Origin: Dendrophyllia cribrosa
Lineage: Eukaryota; Cnidaria; Anthozoa; Scleractinia; Dendrophylliidae
Assembly (NCBI GenBank): GCA_024195265.1
Contig: JAJLRJ010000011.1
Span: forward strand, 25,606,292-25,670,291
Direction: 5' to 3'
Length of the DNA: 64,000 bases
Part shown: in pieces, positions 9,450 through 22,700 of the stretch
Layout of the letters: each line of letters begins with the position of its first letter
How positions within the stretch are numbered: the first letter of the stretch is position 1
Program-made: the position numbers and the translations under genes
Notes under the pieces: generated by a model
Seen by the model: only the letters and a program-made list of their open reading frames with translations
What the model was told of the DNA's origin: nothing
Databases searched by the model: none

Positions 9450-10682
9450 ACGTTCTAACATTGCTGAACCTACAAAATGTTGTACAACAATGTTAGAAAG
9501 TGTAGCTGGGGTTTAGCATCCCCCACTTACGAGTGGATCCGCCCCTGGCTAATCTCTTACTCAGATCTCCAACGGTCAGTGCAAGCACGAGTGAGATCTG
9601 GGTACGAGATTACCCCCTGACTTTCTCAATTTCGTTTTAAAGAGTAAAGAATCTCTACTCTCGTTATATACTACTATCTTGCTTCGTATAAAAATGACAT
9701 ATGGCAACATATGATTGAAATACTTTATTTCGTATTTATTTTGCCAAGACTTAAGTGTTATATAAGCTGAAGGCACTCTTGTGAAATCGAAAAAAAAATC
9801 GATATTCACTTTAGTCGTGTAGTAGATATGGAACAAGAAAACTTTAATTCAGTTACACATTGCAGATTCCATGTTAGGTTAAGGTCATTCTAAAAATGTC
9901 TGTAGAGTACTGCAAAACTGTTTCTTCCAGTCTGATAATGTACACGATAATGGCGACAAGACAGACAAAACAGTTTCCTAGCAACATGCTGATATTTAGC
10001 GGACTATTGCTATCTCAGTTCGGCAATCCACGAGTCGGATTTGATTGAATCGCTGGCTAACATCGCCAGCTTGCACCAGTCGGCCTCAACATGGTGGCGA
10101 GGTTGTTGGTACAATGACCTCTGCACCGTGACCATGACAACGCGCGTTTCAGTTTTTGAAATGCTCTGATAGCGCACAAAGGGTTTTTTTGGGTATTTTA
10201 TGCGTACGAATTGTTCGTGATAGATAAAATGACGAAACTAGCTAATGACTAAAGCTACGATGTACGAATCGAATGTCATGATTACTAACGAACAATAAAC
10301 TCGTGGAAACGGCCCGGCAATACAAATTAACGCTTTTTATAACTTTGTAACTGAATATATTGACGAGTTGTGACGAAATGAATCTCAAAAAACATCCATA
10401 GAGGGAGTCATATAGTATAAGAGTATGAACAATACGAAACATGACGATTTATAAACATATATGAAAACTGCATGAATGAAAGAAACTTTTGTGGTATGTA
10501 TTACTTTTTTCTTCTTTTTTTTAACAGAATAACGAATACGCGAAATTTTTACTCTGTGCCAACCCGTGTGTTGTGATGAAACGAAGCATTATTTTTTGGA
10601 ATATCGCTTTAGCCTGGTAAAATGTCTGAGGACTCGAGTCCTCGAGTGAGCTCTGTGGTCCTTGCTCCATAGATTTGTCGGT
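9450..10682. other. Intergenic, repeat fragments
   Basis: 9552-9608 matches one end of the element at about 41950-42583 (CACGAGTGAGATCTGGGTAC). No coding exon recognised in the rest. Confidence 0.45.
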
Positions 10683-11501
10683 TCAAACGGATGTCTCGGT
10701 GAATTGAGGTATGTTTAGCAATCTGTCTTCGCCGTCCAAAATATGGTTTAATAATACCTCGCTGTTGAACTTCTTAGGACCTCGCATTTCAAGATCTGAA
10801 GCGTTCAGCCATTTCTTTAGCACCCTTGGTGAAGCATCCCTCGCTTCTTTCTCGTCAACAGGATTGTTCAAAGAAGGGTACAAAAGTGGTGCCGAAATAA
10901 CTCCAATGTTTTTGCAGTGCGCAAATTTTTGCTCGGGCTCAAACTCGTGCGCGATGTAGCGCGCAGATGGCTGATGTTTGCCGATAGTGACGTCATACCC
11001 TAACTTCTGAAGTTGTTCAAGTCGCTTCATTTCTTCCTTGCTTTCAATGAGGTACACATCCTTTATTATGTCTCTAAAACTGACCTTTTTAACTCCTGTT
11101 ATCTCCACACTTCCGAAAGGCACAGTTCCCAAATCATCATTCTCCTCGCAATCGGAATTTTCCGATCCATACATTTCGTACCATTTTCGATTGACTTCTT
11201 GTAACATTTGCGCCTTGGTCAGCCGCGGTTTGCTCCCTTTCTTTGTTTTGCGGCGTTTAATTTGCCTTTTCCTGACACTTTCAACCAACGGAGACTCCCG
11301 CATGTCACTCATCCCGCCAGATGTTCGCGTCGAGGCGGTGAGAGAGTAGAATAAAGGAATTAATGCAAGGATGAATCCGAAAACCAGAAAAGGAATCGCC
11401 ATTGTTGCATACACACGGAGAGCAAGTCCTTCTGTTTCTGGCTTCGGAGCTTGCGAGTGAGCTTGAAAAGTCCAATTAAAAATGTTCGACAGAGTCATCA
11501 T
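10683..11501 (-). CDS. Uncharacterised single-pass membrane protein, 272 aa
   Basis: An intronless minus-strand frame from ATG 11501 to a stop at 10683. A hydrophobic segment at about residues 32-55 (IPFLVFGFILALIPLFYSL) is the only membrane span. It is followed by a dense basic stretch at about residues 77-93 (RKRQIKRRKTKKGSKPR), which by the positive-inside rule puts the C-terminal 210 residues in the cytosol. The tail mixes an acidic patch (SENSDCEENDD), a KWYEMYG motif and a folded-looking region with KKLGYDVTIGKHQ-like content. There is no cleavable signal peptide, because the first 30 residues are polar. I do not recognise a family. The length, composition and absence of repeats suggest a real, possibly cnidarian-restricted gene. 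Its neighbours give no functional clue. Confidence 0.75.
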   Translation of the reverse strand: MMTLSNIFNWTFQAHSQAPKPETEGLALRVYATMAIPFLVFGFILALIPLFYSLTASTRTSGGMSDMRESPLVESVRKRQIKRRKTKKGSKPRLTKAQMLQEVNRKWYEMYGSENSDCEENDDLGTVPFGSVEITGVKKVSFRDIIKDVYLIESKEEMKRLEQLQKLGYDVTIGKHQPSARYIAHEFEPEQKFAHCKNIGVISAPLLYPSLNNPVDEKEARDASPRVLKKWLNASDLEMRGPKKFNSEVLLNHILDGEDRLLNIPQFTETSV

Positions 11502-14128
11502 GACGGCGAATCTGACTTAGTAGAAACCATCGTTCAATTCTTGGACAGCAGAACTTTCGTCATGTAAACTCAAGACCGAATAGAATATTTTTCGCTACAT
11601 AAAACTGCATCAAGTGAAGACGGCCAATCGATGATGTAACCTGGGTTGAGCGCGATTTATAGCAAACGTGTTTATAGATTGTATACGCTGAATTAATTAC
11701 TGAATATGATTCGATTTAGTGCAAATTATATGTATTACGTCATTAATAGAATGATTGAGGTAATCCGGCATGGCACCGGTATTTCCTTGGGTTAAATTAA
11801 TTTGTACCCATGTTATTAAATCATATTTAAAATTAAAAATAAAAGTATTTTCCTGTTTTCTTAAAATGCTAAAAAGAGTCGGCATTATAATTGTAATGGA
11901 AAAAGGAAATTTATGTAAACGCGAGGGAAATAGTAATATTAACTAAACCCAGCTGTTTCAATTTCTACCACACTTTTACGACAGTAACTTTACCTCATTC
12001 AGCCGGTCTGGTTTGGCGGCGTGATACCCAGGTCCAATGAAATTAGAGGTTGCTAATTAAGAGCTGCGTGATATCTGCTGGTTTGGATAGAGGGACACTA
12101 ACTTTGAACATTCATAACTTTCTTAATGTTAAAGAACACACCACCAAACTGCGTGACTTTTCTTAAAGTTTATCTTGCATCAATTTGGTTTGACATTTCA
12201 TTGTCCACGTGACTTAATGTTTCCATGGCAACAAGTTTGTGACAGCCATGTTTTTTCCCGTTTAATGAAAGCATTTAAGGTTATTGTCTTAAAATTTACA
12301 TTTGTATACCATTTTAGCGTTTTATTATTAGTTTTGATTACTTTTAAGTCAATTTAGACGGTTTTGAAGTTTTGAAGAAATCAACAGGCTTCCGGTCTGA
12401 CGGCGGGGTCATGCTGAGAAGGGAAGCCTGCACGCATCCTTCAAAATCGCGGCTGCCGCCCACAAGAACCCGCGGATTGCTTTAGCTTGTCAACTGTCAA
12501 ATTTTAACCAATCAGCACACCCCGGAAGTCAAAATTCAAAAACAAGGTAAACAAATGACGATACACATGAAATCTAGGCGCCCGGTCGCTCGCGAGCGCC
12601 ATGTCTCACGGATAAACTCCCAAAATTACCATACTTTCAGCCTCTGCAATTCAATACCTTAAAGCGGATAAAGTCATTATAAATAAGAGTACGTTGTTTT
12701 GTTACAGTTAGCCGAAAACCATCTCCGAGTTATTTATAGTTCTTGTCGCTTGGCTTCGCCGTGTTTGTTTACACACGCAATTTCAGCGGTCGGTCGTAGT
12801 TAAAAAAAAAAAAATCCTTCAGAAGCTGTAAAACAAATAAAACCGTCTGCGAAAATAATTCGAAAGCCGCTAGCAACGAAAAATAATTCATGAACGTTTC
12901 ATTAATCACGAACGAATTGGTCATTCAGCTGGCATTTCTGGGACTCCAGGACATGCACTGCACGTTAACTCTGATCGCGAACCCGCCGTAGAATTCAGAA
13001 CTGACTGAAAGAGTCGGATAAAAATAATTCTGATCAGAAAGACGACAATAATTCAGAAGAAATCGACAAAACTATTTTTAACCGAGTGACAAAATAGACA
13101 ACCGATCGCTTATGGCTTCGCCGCTCATGGTTACAGCTCCTCGTGAAGATAAAACAAAAATCCGCTGCCTCCCCAGGCAAACTACCAAGAAGCTTATTGA
13201 ACGGCGATTCAACCCATTCAAGACATGTTTATTATATTTAAACTTTACGCATTGAATGACGAAATTTTCATTGACGAGTTGTTTTAATACACACCCGTTC
13301 GCCAGAATGTCTGCACGCACTCGTCACAATGTCTGGGATTCTGAGAAATGTTTCATGTACTCGAATTAGGGATTGAGTGAAAACGTTACTCTGTACCGGA
13401 CAAAAATAATTCTGAACAGAAAGAAACGAGTAATTTCTCTAATAATTTCTAATTTCTAATTTCTCTACCGGAAATGAAAAACAACGATTACGTCATGAAT
13501 AATTAAAATCCACCAATCAGCGCTTCCAGGTTTGCGTCCAAAATTTGGACGCAGACATTCGATATTCTGAAACTCGCGTGCAGGCTCCCCTTCGTTGCCG
13601 GCGCTTCGCGCCGGAAAATAGCGCCGCTCCGAACCAGGAGCCTGTTCGCAGGCTAAGTACTCGTTTCCCTCAGAATAGTCAATCGGGTGATCACGCGAAA
13701 ACTAATCCTTTTATCCATGAAAGATACGAGGGATAACTCGCAGTCTACAAATATGCGATCACCTCTCATTACAGGGGTTTTCATTTGAGTGTTGAAAGTA
13801 ATTTCACAATTGCCTTGGTTTTGCATTGCTACGGTATGAGATTGGCTAAGAAATCTCGCGCCACTTTCTCGACCAATCAGAAGTCAAACCAAAATAAATC
13901 GTGATTTACCTGTAAGCGTTCTCCCGCGCTTGGCGCCGGCTGCATGTATTCGCTTCGAGCACCGATTGGTTCATTGGATTGTTTACGACTGTTTTGATTA
14001 GTCAGAGGAGGTAATTTGAAGAGTTGGCGACATCATTGATTCGTAGCAGGATTCGATAACATATATATAAGAACAGATATACTTACATTATAAAAACAGA
14101 TATACTTACATTATAAAAGGGACGCTCT
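11502..14128. other. Intergenic, mixed repeats
   Basis: No coding exon recognised. 13590-13660 has GCCGGCGCTTCGCGCCGG, a strong GC palindrome. About 13790-14030 is one copy of a dispersed repeat whose second copy lies at about 28010-28225 (shared ATTGGTTCATTGGATTGT). 14073-14119 is a two-copy tandem repeat built on ACAGATATACTTACATTATA. Confidence 0.5.
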
Positions 14129-14131
14129 TTA

Positions 14132-14580
14132 GGCTTGGTTCCCACTAGTGACATAACGATCATAACCATAATCATAAACATAATCATAATCACAACGTTG
14201 TTATGATCTAGTGGGAACACATACCTACAAGCAGTCGACTTTAAATTTGACGCTCATCAAAGTTGGACGCCATCTTGGAATAACATGAACTGCAAATTAG
14301 TGGAACTAGGACGTTCATTGGCCAAAATACAATGAATAAACATACGTCATTATGATTACGACTATGAGCGCTAGATTTACGTTCCCACTACGACATAAGC
14401 ATAATCACAGACATAATCATAATCATAAGAAAATGCCCGATCATTTTCTTATGATTATGATTATGTCGATCCTAAGCGTCTTTATGATTATGTTTTTCGG
14501 CGTTCCCACTGCGACATAAGCAACATAACGCCCCTTATGATTATGATTATGATCGTTATGTCGCTAGTGGTAACCAAGCC
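14132..14580. mobile_element. Harbinger-like MITE built of CATAATCATAA repeats
   Basis: The ends GGCTTGGTTCCCACTAGTG and the matching CTAGTGGTAACCAAGCC are inverted. TTA target duplications sit at 14129-14131 and 14581-14583. The interior carries further inverted blocks of ATAATCATAATC and two more GTTCCCACT words, which suggests one copy inserted in another or internal duplication. Confidence 0.75.
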
Positions 14581-15265
14581 TTACCCAATGCCTCACTAAC
14601 GCCAATGCCGGCCCAATGCCGTACTAGTCTCACACCCGGCCTTGCCTTACTCGGTCTTGCTGACTAGATAACATTGATGAGCGGATTACTCAAAGCGTGG
14701 GCACTCAATTAAAAATGAAAGGCTAAAACTGACTGAAATTAGTATAGAGCCCTCATCTCGACTAGCCGTACTAGTGTTCTGCAAGGCCACACAAAGAAAA
14801 CAGTACCTATAAGTGCAAAGTGTTTGAAATTTGATCTTCGCAGTGTGCTATGAACTGAAGGTGGGGTTTTACCTGAATTAGAATGAAATTTCGGAAAGAA
14901 AGAAATGATTTTTGGAACACTAACAGACAGTTGATACCAACACAGGAGCACCCGAGGATGATAGTGGACTGTTTTGGTGTCCATCTATTAATTACTAACT
15001 ATAAATTCTAATTTTAAAACTACATTAAATCTTCAATATTTTTTATTTCTCTAAGTTTTACAAATCCTTTGAGAAAAACTATTTCCTCCTAAATATACCC
15101 AAAATCACCCTAAAATTCAAAAACCACCCCAGAGCATAGATACATGAGATCAGAGTTAGGCGTTGTTGGATTGCTTGAAACGTGAACGAGATATTTGCGA
15201 TAAACCCATGTTAAGTGGCGGAAAAATGGCATTTTGGTAAAGCACCCCTCCCCCTCCCCCCTTAA
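14581..15265. other. Intergenic
   Basis: No coding exon recognised. Includes TTTGATCTTCGCAGTGTGCT at 14828, a fragment of a dispersed repeat seen also at about 15640 and 21515. Confidence 0.4.
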
Positions 15266-15640
15266 GTAGTCGAAAAAGCAACCTAAAAAAAAAACAGGCT
15301 TGAACGTTTAAAAACAACTTAAGCAAAGCTGATACTACGCAGAACATTTAACGCGACAACGATACGATAGAGCCTAAACTGAATCTTTCTGCTGCTACAC
15401 CGTGCTGACAATACTCAATCAGGTCGAAACTGCTGTCGAAGGTTGCATTTTGGCTTTCAGTTTGGGCTCTATCATTTCGTTGTCGCGTTAAATGCTCTAC
15501 GTGTATCAGCTTTGCTTTCTTTGTATTACTATTTTTGGCTGATCAGATCTTCAACATTTTCGTTCGCGGTCCTATGCTCCTTGTTCTACTATTGGACGTT
15601 TAAGCCTGAAATTTTTTCAGGTTGCTTTTCCAAATGCGTT
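15266..15640. repeat. Imperfect fold-back repeat
   Basis: AAGCAAAGCTGATAC, then CATTTAACGCGACAACGA and GATAGAGCC on the left are mirrored by GGCTCTATC, TCGTTGTCGCGTTAAATG and GTATCAGCTTTGCTT on the right. The symmetry centre is near 15422. Outer blocks AAAGCAACCTAAAA and TTTCAGGTTGCTTTT also pair. It is a MITE-like inverted repeat with divergent arms. Confidence 0.65.
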
Positions 15641-15850
15641 GATAGCACACAGCGAGGATCAAACTTCATTCATTTTTCATCCGCAATTCACATGTGATTT
15701 TTATTTATTCATATTCATGTCAGTATAAAGTATTAGAGAAAACACGCTTGGCTTTCCGCCGTGAAATTCGCCATCCAGTTCCCACTTGATACACATTGCG
15801 GACCTATTTTAAAGTCACGTGCTCGCGTGTATAAAATAAACGGTTTTGAC

Positions 15851-16234
15851 CACAGGCAGCCCAAGCTAAGTATGTGATGGTTCTTTGTTATTACGCGACG
15901 AACGATTTTTAGACTTTGTATGGGAAAGTTATTCTATGTCGTTGCTTGTCGTTTCCACTCATAAAGTTTTCGCTTTTATTATGAGTGGAAACGACAAGCA
16001 ACGACATCGCAAAAACTCGTAAGCCACAAAACCGTCTAAAATGGACATCATTTGCACCCAAATTGCATAAAAGACACAACAAAAACACAATGTTGAGGTA
16101 AGTGAAGTTTATTTCTACATTAACGCTTTATTTTAGCATATATAAGACTAAAATAAATTTCCCATACAAAGTCTATAAATCGTTCGTCGCGTAATAACAA
16201 AGAACCATCACATACTTAGCTTGGGCTGCCTGTG
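15851..16234. mobile_element. 384-bp MITE with internal second hairpin
   Basis: The ends CACAGGCAGCCCAAGCTAAG and the reverse complement at 16234 match for about 75 bp with few differences. Inside, CGTTGCTTGTCGTTTCCACT and its reverse complement form a second hairpin at about 15940-16007. No clear target duplication. It lies about 370 bp before the lipin start codon. Confidence 0.75.
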
Positions 16235-16607
16235 TCTCGTCATTTTGATCGGGAACTGAGTAAAAGATTAGTGGAATTCTGCGAATTTAAGCGAAAATAT
16301 AAAGGGAAACCTTGTGCTAGTTTTTTCTTAGTGTACAAATGTTAAACAATGTTTCTTTTCCGACGAGAAATAGAGGCATCAAAATGCATATGTTGTCGTT
16401 CCCTTACCCCCCTAACATGGAGAGGCACCCGAGGGCCTCCCCCGTTTCTCGACCCAGTTTCCAGCGGTATACAGTGTATGAGAACTTTCATGCGAGAGGA
16501 GGTGCGATTTACAATGGCTTGACAAGAAGTGTTTATTTTTCCTCGCTGAATGAAACCGTAGGTTAGAAATGGGTTCAGAGTGTAGGAAATAGATTTTATC
16601 TTGGAGA
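16235..16607 (+). promoter_or_regulatory. Probable lipin 5' flank and 5' UTR
   Basis: The region between the MITE and the lipin ATG. It contains several upstream ATGs, including one at 16339 that opens a 75-codon frame ending before 16608. That frame does not join the lipin frame and shows no domain. No TATA box or initiator could be fixed. The assignment to promoter or leader rests on position alone. Confidence 0.35.
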
Positions 16608-16787
16608 ATGAACTATTTTGGACGTTTGGTGTCCAACGTTCGTGGTTTTTACAGCGAGATAAACTCCGCGACTCTCACCGGCGCCATCGATGTTGTGGTC
16701 GTTCGACGCAAAGATGGTTCTTTCATCGGCTCGCCGTTTCACGTTAGATTCGGAAAACTTGGCGTGCTCCGCAGTAGAGAGAAGATC
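16608..16787 (+). CDS. Lipin exon 1
   Basis: Residues 1-60, first half of the N-LIP domain, ending REKI at a GTAAGT donor, phase 0. Confidence 0.95.
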
Positions 16788-19700
16788 GTAAGTTGTGGTA
16801 TTTCCCTCAGATACTTCTTTTTCAAGTCATTTAATTTAGATTTTAGTTAAAAAGCTTGTAGTAATCTCTTCGATCTCAATATACGCAGTAAATATTGCTG
16901 ACATAACATAACCAGATAAGCTATTTGATTTATCGAGTTTTTGAACATAACTAGTTTGCAAATTCCCCTGTTCCACTAATGTTTTATTAGTTTATGCTTT
17001 CTTTGAAATAATTAAGCTTATCTTATTGTTTTCCTTAAAGAGGTAAATTCGCGATGCAAATCTAAGGAGTTTTTTGGCCCTCAATCGCGTCACCGTCTTT
17101 ATTTGTCACTTCCCTCAAAGCTGTCTATTTAAAAGTTTCATTTCTAAACATCGAACCACATGTGTTTCTTTACGTTATTTGCTTGATTTTGTGCATACAT
17201 GTGTAAGATTTAAGATCACTTAAGCTTATATTTATCACGTCGCTGATACGATGCAGGTACATGTACATGTACGTATATATGTTGAGAATGAATAAATGAA
17301 TTATCATTCTTGTTGTCGATCGAAAATTAATGTAGATTTCATTCATTCAATCCGGAAGAATCATATTCTCTTTCTGTGATCGCAGATGTAAACTTTACAT
17401 GTAGATTTAGTCATCACGTACCTTCCACTGAAAGTTAAAGGAAAACACTGCTCAATATAAATAATTGTAAAAAGATGGGAGCCCTACAAATTATGTATAA
17501 ATTTATCAGCTCAACACTAAAACGAAACCGAGCTTAATAGCTTAGTGTTTACATGGATATGACACAACATCGTATACAAATGTTTATTCTGTGAATCGTG
17601 TGATTTTATTTTCGCAATCATTCCCTTATCCTCGACATTTTCCCATTCTCTGTTGTTTAAGTCCCTTTTTGCTCTGTTTACCTCACTTTAAATACTTGAA
17701 ATCTATTGGCTATTTAAATGACACCACCAGAAACACACCCCCAAGGGTTTGGTTTGTTGTCTTGGGAAGAAGAATAATTTTTGGAATGTTTTTGAAAGTC
17801 AATTGTCCGTGAAGAAATCTAACAAAATTGCAGAATGCAAACTTGTTTTGTCTTGGTGGGTTTGAAAATATACACTGTACATCCTGCATTGTGACGTTAT
17901 TGTATTATCAAATACTTGTATGCATAGCTGGGTCATTGTGGTCAAATGTCAGTCTGCCAATTTAACCAGTATGTTTATTCAACACATTAATTAACAAATT
18001 TGTATTTAAAATACATATACTTACTAAGGAAAAACACTTACATGCAAGGTAACAAAATTATTAAAATTGTTAACTTTATTGTCAGGTGGCTCCATATACA
18101 GTAGTTATTGGTCAGTCTTCCAAATAAAATATGCATGATCTTATTGCTGTCTTTCAAGAGTTTTGTTTTGCAATACTAGGCATAATATATACATACACGT
18201 ATAGCTTAGGCTTTCTTGTTTATGGAGAAGTCTAATTTGGCAGTCTTGTCTTGTTACCATGGCAACCAATGGTTGAGTTGTTGGGCTTGTTGCTCAAGGC
18301 TAGCAAACCTCTCAATGGATTTTCTCGGTTAGAGTTACATGGTAAATATTCACGATTTTTGGTGAAACAGAAGAAACATTCAGTAAGTCTAATCTAACAA
18401 AGCCATAAAAAAATCGGTACATAATTTTCAGCAATTTACTCACTTTTCATTTTTTACGTTTATTGGGTTTGTGTATTTACAAAAATTGTTATCTTTTTTT
18501 TGTGATTGGGAACAAAGAAAATCCTACCAATTTGTCAAGTGTCAGTTAATTGAGTCCGACGCTATGTAAGAGTTTTCCCTGTGGAGATGTTGTAGGTTAA
18601 AATTATTTTAGGTTAAAATTATTTCAAACTAGGTTAATTTTTATTTTCCTTTGTCTGAGATTATGTTAATGAATATAGGACAAAGGAAAATAAAAATTAA
18701 CCTAGTTTGAAATAATTTCGACGTAAAATAATTTTAACCTACAACAGAGACATGGAACCGCTTTCAGTAGCTGACGTGCATTGCGCTGTCCATTGCAGTA
18801 AAAATAATAATCTTCATCTGCAGTTTTTGGTCCTTCTTTTGCTGGATTTGTTTCAACTTCTCTGAAACAAGTCTGATCTGAGTGCCTTTATTTCTTGATC
18901 ATAAAGTGCCACATTACACTGCACTTATCATTCAGGCTTGCTCCATTGGTAAGCAATAGACATGTAAACTTGTGATAAATATACAGTGGACATGCTCCAC
19001 TCTAAATGGGGGAGCTAAGCGACTCTGGATTTAAGAGATTGAATGGTCAATTGACCTAAGACTTGGGTGTAAGTCTGGTTAAAGCCAGTCGACTTCAGGT
19101 ATGTAGTGAATGAACTTCTGTTGTACAGTGAACTCTGTCTATTTAATGTAACCTGGACACCTTTGGGACCAGCTACAGCTGTCCACCTGCTTAGAGAGGT
19201 GTCTGATTCCTTAGCCTGTGTAGCAGGTGTCGGGGAGAGGAGAACTGGGGGGAGGGGAAAGGACACCTGCAATAAAGACCCCCTTTTGTTCATTTCTGCG
19301 GGTGTTGGCGGCCGCAAAATTCCAAATAAAAAATTGGCTAATTTGCACTGGGCGGTAAACATAGTAAATTCCCGCATGAAGTTAGCCATGCGTAAAAGCG
19401 TGAGCGAGTTTCTGATTGGTGAACGTATTGACAGTTGACATAATTCGATTCCCAGGAAATCTGTGGGCATAATGCGGATAGGCCAGTTATTCTCCTCTCT
19501 CCTTTTTAAGATGCAGCAAAATGACCTGTACCAAACAGACTTGAGAGAGAAATGGCCGGTAACCATAGTTTAGAGTACATGTACCTGTACAAGTATGTTA
19601 ATAAAGAAGTTGTCTTTTTGTGTGGCAGGTCGACATAGAAATCAATGGTGAGCCAGTTGAGCTGCAGATGAAACTTGGTGATGCTGGCGAGGCATTCTTT

Positions 19701-22700
19701 GTTGAAGAAATAGAAAATGATTTGTCAGACAGCTTATGCACTTCACCTTTGCCCTCTTCTGAGGCACTTGAGGAAGTCAAAAAAGATAATGAACTGTCAC
19801 ACGAGGTGAGCTTCTGGCGAACAATTCCTTACAGAGCTTGACATTAAAAATATCCTTTAGTTGCCTTTTGGCAACCACATGTAACTGGAGAAAAAATTAA
19901 TACCGGTAGTCCCCAGACTGATGCAAATTTTTAGTTGTCTGTTAACTTTATAAAATCAAATAGGGGCAGACTCAAAAGTGTTAAATCATTATTCAGCATC
20001 TGGTCACAATGGACATAAGTTACAGAGCTCGAAATTTAAAATATCCTTTAATCGCCTTTCGGCCACTAACTGAATGGAGAAAAATAATTGCCAGATAATT
20101 CAGTTTTAGTTGCCAGTATGTAAAGTCAAATACATGTAGGGCATGCTTAAAAGTGTTTAAGATCATTATCTAGCGTCGGGTCACAATGGACATGCTTTAC
20201 AATAAAATGACTCCACACATGAAAATACCTTGAATGTAAAACCTAATGGACTTATGCAAAACAATCTTGCCACATGCTTTAGAGCAAACAAAGTAAATAA
20301 GACTTTCCATTTGCTGATTAGTTTGTGTAATGTTGTGGTTCCAATTTTTCTTTGGCTTAAAAGTTTTCAAACCAGCTAGTTTTCCAAAGAAAAATTTGAA
20401 GTTCCATTAACATATACATGTACATAATGTAAATATTTGATTATTTTTTTGTTTAGGAGAGTGGTAGTAACACAACTGTCAGTATGGAAAATAGCCATAC
20501 TACAATATCAGAAAATGTAGAAAAGGACACCCATGCAACATCTATCCCAGAAAAAGAACGGAAAACAAGTACTGATCAAGAGAAAGGAGTGATAGTACTG
20601 CAGGAAACTGCTGCAAATGATAGTGGAACAGAAGAGAAGATTGTTGTTGATCAGGTTGTTGAAACAGAAAGTGGTGGAATTAAGGATGGTAACCACAGTG
20701 ATCCGGAGACAGGGGAACTTGAAGAGTCACTCTTGTCTTCGATCAAGGAGCCAAGTATGGATATCACTGACAACAGAAAGATTTCTTTTGGGGAAGTTCT
20801 TTCAGAGACTGAAAGCAGCTCAGAGGTATCAGGGATTTCATTAAGATTTTGAACAGGAGGGCAATGAGTTTGAGCAGTTGGGCACACGTTCGGAAGGTCC
20901 AAAGGCCATTCCCCTTAGAGGGGTTTGGGGACATGTCCCCCCAGGAAAAGTTTTAAATTATAATCTCCCTGAGATGCATTTTCCTACATTTTGAAGCACA
21001 AATTTAAGCACCTTCCTGTTGCTTGAAACATTGTATTTTGTTTGTTTAATCAACCGCTCTGACCTTTTTCTGGTTGCAATGCATTAATTGTGGGGCGATT
21101 TCAGTTGTTTGTCACATTGCTTCTGTACAGGCAGTAATGGGAGGTAAAGAAGCAAGAACTTGGTGTTTTTTTTAAAGTTGAAATATACTTTATTTTTAAG
21201 AACACACATAAAAAAGGTCAAGTTAGTAAAATTATTATTTTTAACTTGTTGGTGAAAAAATAAGGTTTAGATGTTCAAATCGTGTTCACAGCCGGTCAAT
21301 TTGCCTGGTGCCCGACCCTTAATGAAACACCTGAGGTATCCTAGGGTCTGTTCATTGTCTTACATGTACATGTAGGTGTACATAATGTAGCTTTCATTAT
21401 TTGAGTGGACACCTGCAGACAAACTTACCGGCTATGAAAATGGTTTTACCTGGTTGCTTTGAGCATCTCAACCATACATGTACATGTACCAATAATAAAA
21501 TTATTATTGAGTGAAATTTGATCCTCGCAGTATGCTATCAACTTAACTAGTTGGAAAAGCAACCTGAAAAAAATTTACATTGTACATGTAGGCTTAAACA
21601 GGATTATTATTCTTTTAATAAACAGTGAAACATTGAATTTACTGTCATCTGTGATGATTAGCAGATTGAAATGTTTTTAAGCAACTAGTACTAGCAGTAA
21701 TCGGAGATTATGGAGACGCGTTCGAAGGAGCTTCCGGCGGATATGAGCCCCTGAAAAAACCAATAGGGGCGGCCATTTGGAAGACCATCTACCAAAAAAT
21801 CTCAAATTTTACTGCACGTAAAACAACAGGACAACCAACACGAAATTAGGATTGCGTTCTTTGAACACGAAAAGTGACTAGTTTGTGCTTCAAAAGTGAG
21901 AAAAAGTTTATCTCAGAAGTCTTACTTTTCAAAATTATCCAGTGGGTGAGGGAGGGGAGAAAATGGCAGCAATATGCATGGAGACCCAGCTACATGTAGT
22001 TAAGGAAAAAGGAATCATTGCCCTCCTGCTTAAAACTTTAATCAAACCCTTGCAGAGTTCTCACTGCAGTACTCTGCAGAAGGGATTTGAAAAGGTCACA
22101 TACTGACTTCTAATGGTTTCAGGCAACAGTTGGGAGAACTTCATCCAAGTCAGATAGTATCCCTATTCCAGTGGCACGCAAGGTTGATCCACAAGACTGC
22201 CTGTCGGATAGTGAAACTATGGTACAGTGTATAATATAATTTTATTACCACAATAATAAAACAAGGCTAGAAATGTGATTTTTTTGTTTAGCAGAATATT
22301 TACACAGTCATGTGTTCTTCTTAACCCGTAACTTATTTTGATTAGACATTGTTTGGTTCCAGAAAATAATCCATGTATCATTGCAGGTCTCTCCCTTGAA
22401 AAGTTTGTATAGCCATTACTTCACTCTTTCAAAAAATTCTTCTGGGTGAACAACACTCCTTTCATTTTTGCACCCCAACAAATTTTATTGTGTACATGTA
22501 CATGATTGTGTATGTACATAATGTCCACACAATTTGTATATGTATGTACATGACTGTATGTAAATGTGATGCCTATATCCAACTGACTGTGCATTAATGT
22601 GTTATTTAGTGGAGAGATTCAAGTTCTCCATCCATGCCCAGTAGTGGTTTCAGCAGAGAATTCTATCCACTGTCTGACCTGGATTCACCCATCGGAACAC

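Noticed and set aside
16339..16566. 75-codon frame before the lipin start as an N-terminal extension
   Set aside because: It ends before 16608 in a stop, and [11 protein letters not shown] at 16608 is the standard lipin start.
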